From positions 558,001-622,000 of the forward strand of contig JBAOKB010000048.1 of assembly GCA_037044905.1 (NCBI GenBank): a stretch of 64,000 bases of DNA, read 5' to 3'. Position numbers and translations under genes: made by a program. The notes under the pieces were generated by a model. It had not been told where the DNA came from, did no database searches, and saw nothing but the letters and a program-made list of their open reading frames with translations. Positions 48,126 through 60,600 of this stretch are shown piece by piece. Each line of letters begins with the position of its first letter. Position 1 is the stretch's first letter. The DNA comes from Hortaea werneckii. Taxonomy: Eukaryota > Ascomycota > Dothideomycetes > Mycosphaerellales > Teratosphaeriaceae.

Positions 48126-50776
48126 TTATTCAAGCTCTACATCGTTCTCCATCCTATATATCCTCCACCCTGCCTTCTCCAGTATGGCCGGTACGCACTC
48201 CACCATCACCCGATCGACATCCTTCCACTCCTGCGTCAGGTCCCTCCATGGCACCAGGAACGGCGTGGTTCTCTGTTTGCTATTCCGTGGTCCCATTCTC
48301 CACTGTCTCTGCAATCGCTCGCTATTAAACGCTCATGCTCCATCTCAGAAAGTATGTCTAACTCGTCTTCGCTGAACTGCGGTACCGGAATGAGCGGCGC
48401 GCCACGAGTCGTGTCGTTCAACATGAAGCAATCCATCGCCCGCAGTTTCCGAGGGATGTCATCCGCCTGAGCGCGTGTAGACTCCTTCAGCTCTGGCGCC
48501 AACTCGTCCCAGTCGCGCATCGAGCGGTCGGATTCAAGCGCTTCCCGCTCGGCGTCGGATTTGCACATGCTCTCCCGTCGCTTCTTGTACGTCTCAAACA
48601 GCCCCTGGGCGAGCTTCTCCCGCAGCGAAGGCTGCAGTTTTGGTGATCGTAGGTAGCTCATGAAGATCCTGCCGTCAACGTATAGTTGGATCTGCTCCTC
48701 TGGGGGCAGTGCAGCGACATCGAATTTGTTTTTCCCTGAGAGACGCGAGGTGCTGATGATTTTCTCGAGGGAACGTAGACCATGCTTGTAATGCGGCACA
48801 AGGAGCAAAGCGTGGAGGACGCCTTCTTCGACTCGCATCTGTCCCTTCGCAGACTCTAAGTGGGGATGCCGCTGCTTCAACATCTGTCTGAGCATGATGG
48901 CTCGGCGGACTGGGAACGTCTTGTCTTCAGCACTGATCTGATTTGGACCAGTCACGCGTACGATTCCGTGAAGGTGGTCCAGAAGGGCAGCCTCGCCGAT
49001 GGCAGGTCGGTCTTTGAACTCGCTCGCTGTAGGTGTGATTGGCGTTGGAGTCCCAAGAAGCATACCGTGCTCCTGGTTCACAAGGAAAAAGATGAGCGGC
49101 GCGCCAATCGAGTGTACCTGACCCCGATCTGCAAAGATGCCTTCACGCATCATCACAAGGAAGTCGTTCAATAGCGCATGGCCGGGTTGTAGAGCCGCCT
49201 CGAAGTTCTCGAAGGAAACAATAGTCAACTGACCGCTGGCCGTATGGTCTCTGATAGTGTGACAGGCAGCTACGAAGTCTTCTGACTTGAGCAATCGGGT
49301 GTTGTAGGTGAGCCTTTGCACTGGTCTATCGCCCGCAACATACTCGGCAATGTTTGAGGTAGTGAATTTCTTGCCAGAGCCTGGCGGACCCAGTATCCCA
49401 ATCGAGGTAGGCTGCGGTGTCTTGGCTTCCACGCGTTCATGCATCGCATCTACTACCGCACGCAGACTCTCCTGCTCACTGCGGTCTGTGCTAAGAAGAC
49501 CGGCAAAGCGTTGTACCGGACATGCGGCTAGGGCTTTTTCAGAGCCATGTGTTACGATCTGACGGGCAAGCTCAGCAGGGTCTCCAGTGACAGAATCCAT
49601 AATGGACCATCGCTCCCCTGAGCTGATTCGGGAAGATGGTATGCTGATTGCTGCGTGCTGTTTGTCCAGAGAAAGATTTGCCATGACTTGTGGTATTGGG
49701 TAAGCCGGACTTCCGTCATGCTGGCTCATTCTAAAGCCTTCATTGGCGAGAGCCCGAGATGCTGAAATGCCGAGTCGTATGCCGTTGTCGCAATTAGGAG
49801 CCTTGGAATCTGCGAAACCAAGTGCGAGCCCGGCAGTGAATGCTGACGCTAGACCCAACTATTTGCAGTGAGCAACGAGAACAGATGCTCCTTGATGCGG
49901 ATCACTCACCATCTCAGGCCGGTCTCCCTTCTTCCGCTCTCCTTCCATTCTCCGGGTGGTAGTAGAGCTAGGATCTACAGCGTCCCTCCCGCGATGATGG
50001 ATCACACCCTCATTGCCGAAACGAACAATGAGGTTTGGGCATGTGACCAGCGTGTCCAGTCTTCCATTAGACCCCAGGTTACGGATGAAGTCCTCAGCGG
50101 TGGCTTCCCAGGATAGCGACTTGCTCAAAGCAATGCCCTCTGCTCGAAGGTCATCGGCGTCAATGACTACAGCCAGGTAGTCCGGCTCCGGTACACCATC
50201 CCTGGTCATCGGGCCATTGCGGATCATGTCCCACAGAGGTCCTTGCGCGAGAGGTCTCGTCATGTGATGGATGATGTATCTGGGTCGCACTCGTTGAAGA
50301 AAGTCCAGGGCTTGCTCTAAATCCTTGGTTCCAGATCCACTAATGACCACCGTACTTGCAGGCGCGATAGTCGTCTTGTCTATAGGAGGAGAGTGCCAGA
50401 CAGGAGCGTTGCCGATTTGGCGTGTGGTTGAGACATTGTACTTCAAGTCTTCATCAATGTCTGATTCGCTCATTGATAAGTCACAAATGGCAGAAGCATT
50501 GTGGCTTAGACAGTGCAGTCCAGGAGGCTGTAAAGAGGGCCCGAGTACCTCGACAGCATATAGCGGCGCCGCAGCGGAGAGCAACTGGGCTACTAGATCC
50601 GCCTTGCCAGTGCGAATAACGAGGCTGCTGCTGGCACTGCTTTCGTCGGATACTTCAAGCGTATGATGAACCCCGTTGCTTTGTTCATCGCGACTTCCTG
50701 GCGGCGTCATCGGATACAATATGTATTCGTACGATACATCTCCAGCGACGAGGATGAGGCGCGGGGAGGGGCTCAT
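48126..50776 (-). CDS. PfkB-like / P-loop ATPase / RyR-domain protein
   Basis: The protein has three parts. The N-terminus resembles a PfkB/ribokinase-like domain: LILVAGDVSYEYILYP, YLAVVIDADDLRAEG, CPNLIVRFGNEGVIHH, then GLASAFTAGLALGFAD at the place of the family's GAGDxFxAG loop, with the catalytic Asp replaced. A P-loop ATPase follows, with Walker A GILGPPGSGKKFTTSN, a strand IVSFENFEAAL and PLIFFLVNQEH. The C-terminus matches a RyR domain: WDELAPELKESTRAQADDIP, the EHER motif and FLVPWRDLTQEWKDVDRV...AILEKAGWRIYR. An intron at 49859-49909 (GTGAGT donor) falls at the PfkB loop. One missing base near 48320 separates the two halves of the RyR domain. The total is about 866 residues. RyR domains are proposed ligand sensors; the role here is inference. 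It is divergent from the CorA-like gene. Confidence 0.7.
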
Positions 50777-51412
50777 GGAGCGTGTTTGCAAATGTCTATT
50801 TTCACGGTATGTGATAGTGGTTGCGCCTTCATCATTCTGCCTTGAGCTTCTGGTAAATCGACTATAAGGGGCTCGCTCATCACAAGGTGGCTGAGTCCCC
50901 TGGTTTCAGACCTCACATGCCCAAAGCAGACAGCGTGCCCTGCTTTCTTAGCGCTTAAGTACGGAGGACGCTCTGGCCTCCACACAGCCACTTTCTCCTT
51001 TCTTGTTGGTCGTAATTTCTACACTACAAATTACGCTACTCCTTCTCATACCGCGTCGAGGTCTTTCAATAAGCACATCGCAGTGGTCAAAGATTTAGCC
51101 ACAGATATCTTAAGCTTCAAAATGTCACCAGCCGACGGCCATGAGCATTGATGATTCTTGAATCTAGCCCAGTTGGTAAGATTGCGCTAAACATGGGTGC
51201 ATGCATGGCCAGCGAAACCCCGCGCAGCATAAGCAACAACGTGCGAAATCATCATTCCCAATTTTGTCAAATGTATGATTTTCTCACATGGAAAGGTCTG
51301 GAGCAGACTAACGACGGAAGCCATGATGTACGCAATGCTGTAAAACCAACCAGTATGCCGAGGAATGCGTAAGGCTGTCTGTCCCACAGTGAAGGCGGTG
51401 TAACGTATTACG
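50777..51412. promoter_or_regulatory. divergent upstream region (RyR-ATPase / CorA-like)
   Basis: There are 636 bases between divergent starts, rich in short direct and inverted words but without a gene. A shared promoter is possible. Confidence 0.35.
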
Positions 51413-53343
51413 ATGGCACCGGAACACCGCTCGAGTCTGGCCAAATGGGAAATTCGAGACTCTCAGCTCGAGCATAACAACTGGAAATTCCCTGGACTTA
51501 TCAAGACAAGACCCCTTCGTGACCTCGAGGACGACGATTTTCTTATCCATCATAAGGCAAGTGAGCACATTGAGGCTAGTGTTGCAGTCATAGCAATTTG
51601 GTTATGCGCACCCAGGCGCCGGGTACAGCATACTAGAGTAGCATGATCTCTTCGCCACGCCCACGGTCGTTTGTCTATGTGGCGGAAGTTGTTAGACTGA
51701 CAACGTACAATAGATTGATAGGAGCTATGATGACAGTACAGTCCGCTTCAAGCTTCTGTGAGTCTCCTGTCAGCCGCTTCTGTGTAGCAAGTCTGACCGA
51801 ACCCAGAGTGGCAAACGCGGTCAACGCCAACCTCGAAAACACGGGCAAACTACCCTTGAAGCCTGACGTGCACGAGATTGTCAAGCAGCAAAGATGGATA
51901 TCAGATGAGTATGAGCATCTATGGAGACGAGACGGTGGTGGATCTGCAGCTTTGACCTCACACGGCATCTTGAGTAAGCGTCCTCAGTCCAGTGAATTTC
52001 CAGTCAAGACAACAGCTCTGATTTGTTCATCAGCTTTCATGCTCCAGACACCTAGGGACGGTCGATCATTTTGCTCTCTGTCCCTAGTGAACCGGGAACG
52101 AACACACTGTGGCGGCCTTTTTGTTGCCGATGATCGGTATGGGTATGATCTCAACACGCTGCTCGCTTCTCAGCCGTACCAGAACAGGCATCCTAAGGTG
52201 CCGAGGGATTTGGCTATTCTGCCCTTCAGCATACTTGTTCATCATGTAGAGGAGACCTTAGAGCATGTCCAGAAGCTTTCCCGAGAGGTCACGTCGACCG
52301 AAAAGCGTATAGCCGACGGCGATGTAAGAAGTCTATTACGGATGGAAACAACTACATATTTCTAACTTGCTTCTCAGATCAAGCTTGAGGATAATGGAGA
52401 TTACAAATTGCTCAATCGGTTGAATTTGGAACACATTCGACTGCAGAAGCGCTCGGATTTCGAGCTGGAGCTGGCAGAAAATCTGACCAAATACATTGAC
52501 GAATATCACCGCATCTGGGCAACTCTATGGGAAGGCGGTACGAGCTATATAGAGGACATGAAAGAAAGGATAGAGCAGCAAATGCGCTATTCGCGGCAAG
52601 TTCAGAGAGATCTGTTGATCCTGCCGAGGCGAATCAAAAACCAATCGAAGGCGGTAAGGAGCGAGGAACCAGTGTGCTTGGGAGATAGGCTGACAACAGG
52701 TGCAGATTTCCAATTTCATCATCCAAAGAGACAACAAGCTCAACATCCAATTGGCGGAGAGCAATAAGAAAATTGCGGAAGAATCCAGGCGAGACAATCT
52801 GCTCAAGTGAGTAATGTATGAACATAAGCGGAGACGCAAAGGCTGACCATGGAATTTTTCTCCGTGCTAGTCTTGAGATGGCTGCAGCAACAGCACAAGT
52901 CGCCGAAGAAACAAGACAAGACAGTGCTGCCATGAAGACCATTGCTATTGTGACACTGACCTTTCTTCCGGGGACAGCCGTAGCCTCCTTTTTCAGCATG
53001 ACAATGTTTCAGTGGCCTTTCGACAACGAAAACAGCATAGCATCTCCATACACATGGGTGTATTTCGTGGTCACAGTGCCACTCACATTGATGGTTTATG
53101 CTGCCTGGCATTTCTGGCTGAGGTGAGCCATCCTAGATCATAACGAGGTGTACAGGACTTACACGGGTTTCTGCCTGCAGGTATAGCCAGACGCGTTACA
53201 AGAAGACACATGAAGAAGGGCTCAACAAGTAAGTCGATAACCGTTGTGCTGCTTACCATGAAGATGGGACGAATACTGACTACTCGTCCAGGTTCGAGCA
53301 AGAGCTCAAAACCCGAGTTCGCAGTGCAACTGGCACATGGTAG
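51413..53343 (+). CDS. CorA-like two-transmembrane protein, fungal type
   Basis: This is a membrane protein of the CorA-like superfamily. A cytoplasmic N-terminal domain and a long helical stalk (QKRSDFELELAENLTKYIDE, MRYSRQVQRDLLILP, IAEESRRDNLL) lead to two membrane segments: IAIVTLTFLPGTAVASFFSM and TWVYFVVTVPLTLMVYAAWH. The GMN signature of magnesium channels is absent, so ion selectivity is unknown. Seven introns are inferred: 51758-51808, 51974-52033, 52324-52377, 52654-52705, 52807-52870, 53123-53180 and 53229-53291, all short with GTRAG-like donors. A frame change near 51640 is consistent with one missing base. The product ends KTRVRSATGTW. The first 100 residues are the least certain part. 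Confidence 0.72.
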
Positions 53344-53996
53344 ACATTTCTGTACAGCGTGCGATCTTAGTACTTTTCGTTCCACAAGCAGCATTAGGCG
53401 TGATACTCTCTGTTCGTGCGCATTCCATCGAGAACTAGACGCCGTGAAGTCAATTCTATCATTAGGGACATCCATCGGCTTCACCGCTCCCGGGCGGAAG
53501 GCCCGTTGAGGAATCCGAGAGGTCGGGTCCCGAAACAGAACATCACCTCTCGTCTTTCTCGAGGGCAGGTCTTACAGTGCATGCACTTCGCATTCCGATC
53601 TCCTTGCTGGGATTTCTCCTCACCATGTTCGCTCACGAGGACTGATAGGCCAGTTCCTTCAACACAAGGTGCACAACGTCACAAGGTTTGGTTTCACCGT
53701 TCTCAAGGCGAGAGTCCCGTAGCCTATGGTGATCTGGTATATTTTGATCATCTTCGAAGGCTCGAACCTGGAGGTCGTCCAAAATAGGGGCATGCCTGAC
53801 CGGGGGGATGTATCCCGATTTGGGGGTGCGCGGCGCGGCAAGGACCGCGTGGCTGACAGTTCGCATGTTGCCCCCAGGCGTGATCTACGCTCCTCTGATG
53901 TCGTCTTGGCCCCGGAGCCTCATATACATAGCCACGGTTCTGGATGATCATGGTGTCCATGTACTCTGGTCCACCTAGGACCGACTTTAGTCTTCA
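53344..53996. other. intergenic between the CorA-like and J-HET genes
   Basis: There are 653 bases on the same strand between the two plus-strand genes. Several open stretches exist in all frames (for example 53416-53787), but none shows family resemblance or splice logic. It may be the promoter of the J-HET gene or eroded coding sequence. Confidence 0.35.
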
Positions 53997-56900
53997 ATGG
54001 CTTCGACAGAGCCTTCGATCCCTTCAGAGCTTTGGGGGTGCCACGTGATGCTTCGCCCACGACGATCAAGGAACGATACCGAGAGCTAGCTCGAAGATAT
54101 CACCCCAATCGACAACAGGGTAGTGAAGAGTCTAAGAATGCCTTGGCCGAGCAGTTCCATGTAATACACCATGCATGGCGGTGTCTGATCGACCCCGAAA
54201 AGAGACGACGATACCTTGAGCTGCTGCAGTTAGCTGAAGAGCAAGAATGTTTGTTGACTCGCATGGCAGATCTGCTATCTTCAGACGAGCAATCACATCA
54301 CAGTCGCAGCCGCAGTGAATCCCAGCTCGATGGCCAGCTCTCGAGTGATGCAGATGAAGACGAGCTTCCATATGTCGGCCCAGTGCGCCGTCAGACGATC
54401 CGAGAACGAGCTGCAAACCACCTAAGTGAGAAGGCGGAACCTAAAGGCATTGGAAGGCTGGGCTCTCTTTCTCGACGAACGAAATCGAAAGGGATACTTG
54501 CACGTGCTGTGAATCAGGCAAAGAACCAAGGTCAAGATGGAGACTATTTTGCTTTGCGTCGGAAGAAGCTTGAAAAGCTACGACGGAAGGAGTTAGCAGC
54601 ATTTGAACAGTACAAGCAGGCCATGATGAACAAGTTCGAGGCAGAAATGCAGGCAGAGAGGCACAAAGATACATATGAGCGATCGAAGTGGAAGAGAGAC
54701 TATTTTGAAAGAGCGCCTAGAGAGACTACGGAGAGGCTTCGCTCATTCCAGCACTTCATGAGTGCTTACAAGGCTTTTGGACAGCAGCCGATGCGGCCCA
54801 GGAATCGGTCAACGCTTAGCATGGGTAGTCAAATACTTTCCACCGACGATGTGCACCAGAGCCAGTATCTCGCACCAGATGCCGCAACTTCGCCTTCCAA
54901 AGCCAGGCATTCGCGCGGATGGAGCAGTGATGTGACAGGTGATCAAACGAGCAGCGACGAGAACTCTAGTGGGCGATCGACAACTCGACCGAGCGTATCA
55001 TGGACGTGGCACAAGCAACATGGACGACACACCTCGCTCGATGCTTTTGAGCTTCCATTGATCATGCCCTCTCATCAGCCAAAGCCACAGCCCGCACCCG
55101 ATCATGCCCCGTTTCGGATGATCGTAAAACGACCCACAGGCTTCGCTGACGAAGCCAACGAGCAGGATTCAAGCCCAGAGTCTGCTCTTACATCCTCCAG
55201 ATCAGCTTCACCACATCCCTCTGGTCCAGAGACTGGGACCTATATCATCCCAGCGGCTAGAAGACTCTCAGAGACTCTTAACAGCCGCCGCGGTCGCCCG
55301 AGCGCCTCCGCATCTGAAGATGAGCGTGTAGCACCACGCGGCTTTAACAGTACGAGGAGCCCGCCTGGAAATCGAACGGGAGACGAGCGTCAAATGTTCC
55401 AGATAAAGCACGTTGGGCAGCCTCGGTACCAGCATGTTGCTTTCAATCATGTGCATCTGCTAAGCCTTCGCGAAAAGTCGCAAGTGTTGGGTGTGGAACC
55501 TGAAGCCAACACGGATCCTGCTGAGCTCCTAGCCAGACTGGCATATCTCGACCACAATGTTGCCGAGAAGTTTGTCGTGAAACCTGACGCCAAGGCGAGC
55601 TTCAATTTCAGGTTGATTTATGACCGGCCTGTGACTGCAATCCCCGACCAGCCTTCCTTCCTAGCGCTCAGCTATCGCCGCAAACTCCATGTCGAAAGAC
55701 AAGACGAGAGCTTCACTTTACCCTTGGACCCCGAAATGTTCCAAGCCGTTTGGGATGAGAGGGTCTCAGGCGAAGAGGGCGTGTGGATCGATCAGATCTG
55801 CATTGATCAGGAAAATCGGGCTGAGACAACCATTTCCATGTCAGCGATGGATATGGTCTATAGAAGTGCCCGTATGGTCGTGGTCGCTCTGGACGACATT
55901 CAACTCGACGCGCAGGAAGGGAACGTGCTAAGCAACCACATGAGCGAGTTCGCAGCCATGCACCACGTCGCGCCGAATAAACGATTTCGGGGTAAGCAAC
56001 CGCCTTATCTGGACACTCATGATGATGTGTACCATGTGCTTCGAAAGCTCCTGCGGTCTTCCTGGTTCAAGAGGGCATGGTGTCGACATGAAATGCGGCT
56101 CGCGCGCGATCACGTCTTCCTGGTTCCGTGTCTATCATCCGACACGTCTTCCGGTAGAAGCGTGGTCCGCTTCACCAGCGGCTGCTTAACCCATCTCCTT
56201 TCTTTGGCAACGGAAGTCCCCTTCGAGCCGGACGTCGAAATGGTGAAGCCACCTTTACATGCTTTCTTTCGGGACCGCAGTAGACTTGAGCCTCACGACA
56301 AACGCCTTCATTCCCATCACGGTAACTTCACCACTGTTGTAAGTGAGGTTTTCGGCATGGAAGCCGGCGGAGATCCCAGGATACCTGCTAAGCAGAGAGC
56401 TGCCGATGCCATGAAGGATAAAATCTCCATCATTCTCAACACTATGGAGTGCGGGTTGGCATTGGCGCCGGAAATGCGTGATCCGTCAATGCCATTGACC
56501 AAGGCAGAGAGCTATTACATGCTCCTCACACTGGCGCTTGCAGCACGTGACCCAGGTGCACTCTGCTCTGTGGGTCCTCCTATGCGCCTTGTCCAGAGTG
56601 GAAACATCTCACCACTGTCGCCGAGCGCATCGTCAACATTCTTGTTTGAACCATCGAACGTAGATGCCGGCTTGAACAACTACCGAACACTGAATCGCTT
56701 TTCAGACAGCTCCCCCATATCCACGGGCTTGGAAGGAGGGGAGCACTTTTTGCAGCTGGACCTCCAGTTCCTGAAGCCTGGCCAGGTCCGTCACGGCGTC
56801 GAGGATGCAGCTACCCTGGCATTCGCTGAACATTTCGTGGACGTCTGCATCAAACGAAAGTTTGGCCGCAATCGCCAACGCTACTTGATCTCAGATGATG

Positions 56901-57535
56901 CCGCCAACCGGCATTTTGGCTCGATGAGAGACGTCTATATTCAGACGCTCGCATGCGTTTTGGAGTGTGGTCCTGACTGGCTAGAAGATGTCTGCATACG
57001 CTACAACGTTAGCAGATGGAGGCAAGATGGCGAGGCTGCGTGGAACCTCCTCGTAGCATTGAAGTCGACGAATGACAGGTGGCCGGAAGACGCTTGGAGC
57101 GGACAAGCTGCAGGGTTCATCATGGACTTTACTAACTTCCTAGTGATACGTGGCATTCCTCAGCGGCAGATCCTTCACCGGGAAGAATGGAGACCGATAT
57201 GGATTACGACTGCGGCAGGTGGGAAAGTGCTCACTTTTATACCGCCGGGCAGCATTCGCCCTGCGATACCCACAGCACTGCTGGATCCTGACTACATACA
57301 ATTGGCTCGTCTATGGATCCTGCAGCCGAGACTCCCATTGGTACATGGAGTCGGGCATGCATCGCAGAGCGCGCACTGGACGCTTCTGGGAAAGTCGGTG
57401 ATCTTCAGTGATGACCAAGCTTTACAGCAAATCCACGCACATGGTAGGCTTCAGCAGAAGCAGCAGAGAGTCTTTGGGCGGGAGGACCCTGAGATTCAAC
57501 GGCTTTTGAGGGAGAGAAGTTTGCAGTCGTTTTAG
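53997..57535 (+). CDS. J-domain / HET-domain fusion protein
   Basis: The N-terminus is a J domain (DPFRALGVPRDASPTTIKER, YRELARRYHPN, CLIDPEKRRRYLELL). Its HPD motif, which normally activates Hsp70, reads HPN. A charged coiled coil (about 54540-54720) and a Ser-rich linker follow. Then comes a HET (heterokaryon incompatibility) domain: FLALSYRRKLHVE, GVWIDQICIDQENRAE, MVYRSARMVVVALDD and SSWFKRAWCRHEMRLARDHV. HET proteins trigger cell death in non-self recognition in filamentous ascomycetes. About 600 residues of unassigned C-terminal sequence remain. The reading frame from 54018 to the stop is uninterrupted. It has no ATG before the J domain, but the ATG at 53997 (CTTCAATGG, MASTEPS) leads into DPFRALG if one base is added near 54017. 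The total is about 1179 residues. Confidence 0.82.
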
Positions 57536-57654
57536 ATGGAATTTGCAAGCGTTTGTCGATACCCTGTCGTTATATACCGCAATAGCAAGGCGTCTGGCGT
57601 CTTTTTCCATTAGACAATACTAGGCACAAGAAGCTTTTATTTTCGCAAAGAAAT

Positions 57655-60600
57655 TCACACAGGACTTTTCTCTACGCCAGCAGATTCAGCTGCTCGTAGG
57701 CTTGCTGGTCTTAGGGACCTACGAGCTCGGGAGCGTACATCCGATGGCGTCTGGCGTTCCACAGTTTTCCCCGTAGCAGACGGAGGCACTGGCCGCTCTT
57801 GCTTCTCCGGACGCTGTTGAGAGTCTACAGGTTGATCGGAGTTTCCGATAGTGTGCGCCCATAGCCTCCTCACCTCCCTTTGCATTCTGTTTGCAGACAA
57901 AGCAAGAATAACGCAAATTGCCGCTATTCCGCCACCAATGCCGAGAGTATACTTGAGCGCATATCCTAAAGTCAGCTGCTGGCTACCCTGTTGTGAGGGT
58001 ACTCGGCAATTTCCAGATCGAGGAATGCAGCGATGAATGATAAAGGAAGGAATATCACGGTGACAATGGTGAAAACCATCAGGATTTGCCCTTGCCGTGC
58101 CGTCTCGCTCGCTTGAATACGTGCATAGCTGGCTTCGACGGCATTTGCGTGCTTCTGCTTCAAGTCGAGCAGATCGCGAATGGAGACATAGATACGCTCG
58201 GCTTGCTTGTCCATCCTTTCAATCTCCTTGACCGAACGGTCAATGGCTCGTTCATGGTACCCGAGACGGTTCAGAACCTTGCTTTTTCTGCCTTCGGATC
58301 CTTTTTCATGGCCTAGGATCGTGTCGACTGCTTCGTGGACTCCAGGGATCACCTGGGTCTGCTGCTCAAACACCAGCCTAAGCATGTCAAGCTCGTCTCG
58401 AATGTCTTTGACATCTGAAAGTAGCTCTATCTCCGCTGCAATGTCCAACAAAGTCTGCATTGCCCTGGGATGCTTGTTCTTAGGTAGAGCGGAGCGGTGA
58501 GAATGCCGCTGGTTGCCAGTTGGCTTGTCTGCCGGCAACCTTCGTAAGTCATTGGAGTCACGCATCTGCTGGGATTGGGTCGCCAATGTGCTTGATAAAA
58601 ACCCAGATATCTCGCGTGATGCATGATCAAACTCGGCAAAAAAGTGCGTCTCGTCATCCATCGCCTTGCCGATAGAGGATTCGAACATGTCAAGAAACCG
58701 AGAACCGTCGGACCTGACATCAGACTGGTCAAAGGTCCCGAAACAGCGCCCAGCTATTAGAATGGCAAGGTCATAGACATTATCAACGCTCTGGGTCGTA
58801 GCAGAGTTGATTTCCTCCATGATGCCCTCGAGAACATTCAACGGATCTTTGGAGGCTGTCTCCATCGCTGCGGAAAGCTCGTGACTACGAGGTCGTCGCC
58901 AAGGATCCACATCCAGAGTTGATCTACCATGAGTACCTTCACATCATCTCGCGAGTCTTCTTCCTGGTGCTTTGACTTGGACAGCTCTTGCTTTGACTTG
59001 GTCTATGTCCCGAAAGTCTTCTTCCTGGTGCTTTGACTTGGACAGCTCTTGCTCATATCTATAGACGACTTGGTCTATGTCTCGAGCATCTGTATCGATA
59101 GTTCGGTAGAAGGACTGATCAAGCGTCCGCCGGATGTGTAACTCAGAATGCAGGTGCGCCTTATACAAAGCAAATTCCGGCGAGCTCTCCAAGACTTCAT
59201 TATCGGGCATCATGGTGCATACTACCTGGTTTCCACCGCCCGCTGTCAGTTGGGCCGTTTCCATAGCTTGTAGTGCCTTTGCATTTCTTGGCGACGTAGG
59301 TCGGTCTCAAAATGGAGATATGGCGCAAATAAGAAGACGTTCGTATCGGGATACTTTGCGGATCTTGCTCGCGCCTTCTTTACCGACTCGGGTGCTTCGC
59401 GTGGTCTGGAGTGTGATCTCGAGCGAGCAGTGCCTTCGGCAGTCCTTTCGAGCTCGCCTATATCAAAATTGGAGACGCTGTTCATTGTCGAAGCTCGCCT
59501 AGGAGCTCGCAGGTTTGGCGGAGAAAGGTCTGTCGACAATCTCCACGACGGTATGTCTGTGTTGGATTGCCTGACGGGCAATGAGCCAGGCGACGCATGC
59601 TGCGTCACAATGATATTCTTCACTGGTGACTTCTCTTCCTCGGGCTCCTCTCGAGCTACGTGTTTTGATCGTGGGACGGTCCTACACATGGGACGCATGT
59701 AACTGGAGTGCACCTTTTGACCGCGATGCTGGTAAAGAAAAGCTCTTTCCAGTAGCTTGAAGCCTTCAATATCCACAGCTCCTTCTTCGATGAATCTTTT
59801 GGTAATCAGCTCTTGACACCATTGGACGTTATTTACCGGCAAGTGGATCCATCTAAAGTCGGTCTTGTCGTTGGAGCTGTTGCTGCAAACAGTGCTCAAC
59901 GAGCGTGCCGCTTGTTCATCAGTAACGGGCTCACTGTACAACAGATCATAAATAGTGGTTTTGCGTCGGAGATTTCTTCTTTTCTGTTGTTTCCGATACA
60001 ATCCAAAATCCACGATGGTCGCATTGAAGCTTTGCGCAGCCTTCTTGGCAGCCTCTGATAGTCGATTTCGACGTCTGTCGGTCCATGGGGCGAGAAGCTG
60101 AACAATCTCAAGATGCTGAGAATTGGCGGAGGCCAACAAAGGGGTATTCCCAAAATTATCCTTCGTATCAAAGATGACGTCCTTTCGTTCTAGGAAGTAC
60201 TTCACCAGCTCGATGAGGCCATTCTCACAGCTCAGATGAAATGGTGTCTTCCCACTGAGGGTCCTTCTGTTTGGCCGAGCGCCGCTTTGCAGGAGTTGAT
60301 CGACAACTAGAGGAGTGGCTTGCTCGACGCAAGCAGTGTGAAGTGGAGTCCAGCCACCATCAGACTCTGCATTGACATCGGCGCCGTATTGCAGTAGAAG
60401 CGCCACAATGTTCTTAACAAGGTCTAGCAGTCTCGATTGATTTGACTGTTCTTGTGCTCCTAAGCTTCCTTGTTTCCGCGCTCTCCCACGTGGTGGCGCC
60501 AAGTTACCGTTACTCTGATGTGTGGCTGGCCTAGGCGCAGGCTGTGCACTGTCATTCTGCGCTGTGGAAGGTTGAGAATGACTCAGAGATGTCAAGTCCA

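Noticed and set aside
53344..53996. A decayed gene between the CorA-like and J-HET genes
   Set aside because: Open stretches exist, but I could match none to a family, nor splice them into a coherent product.
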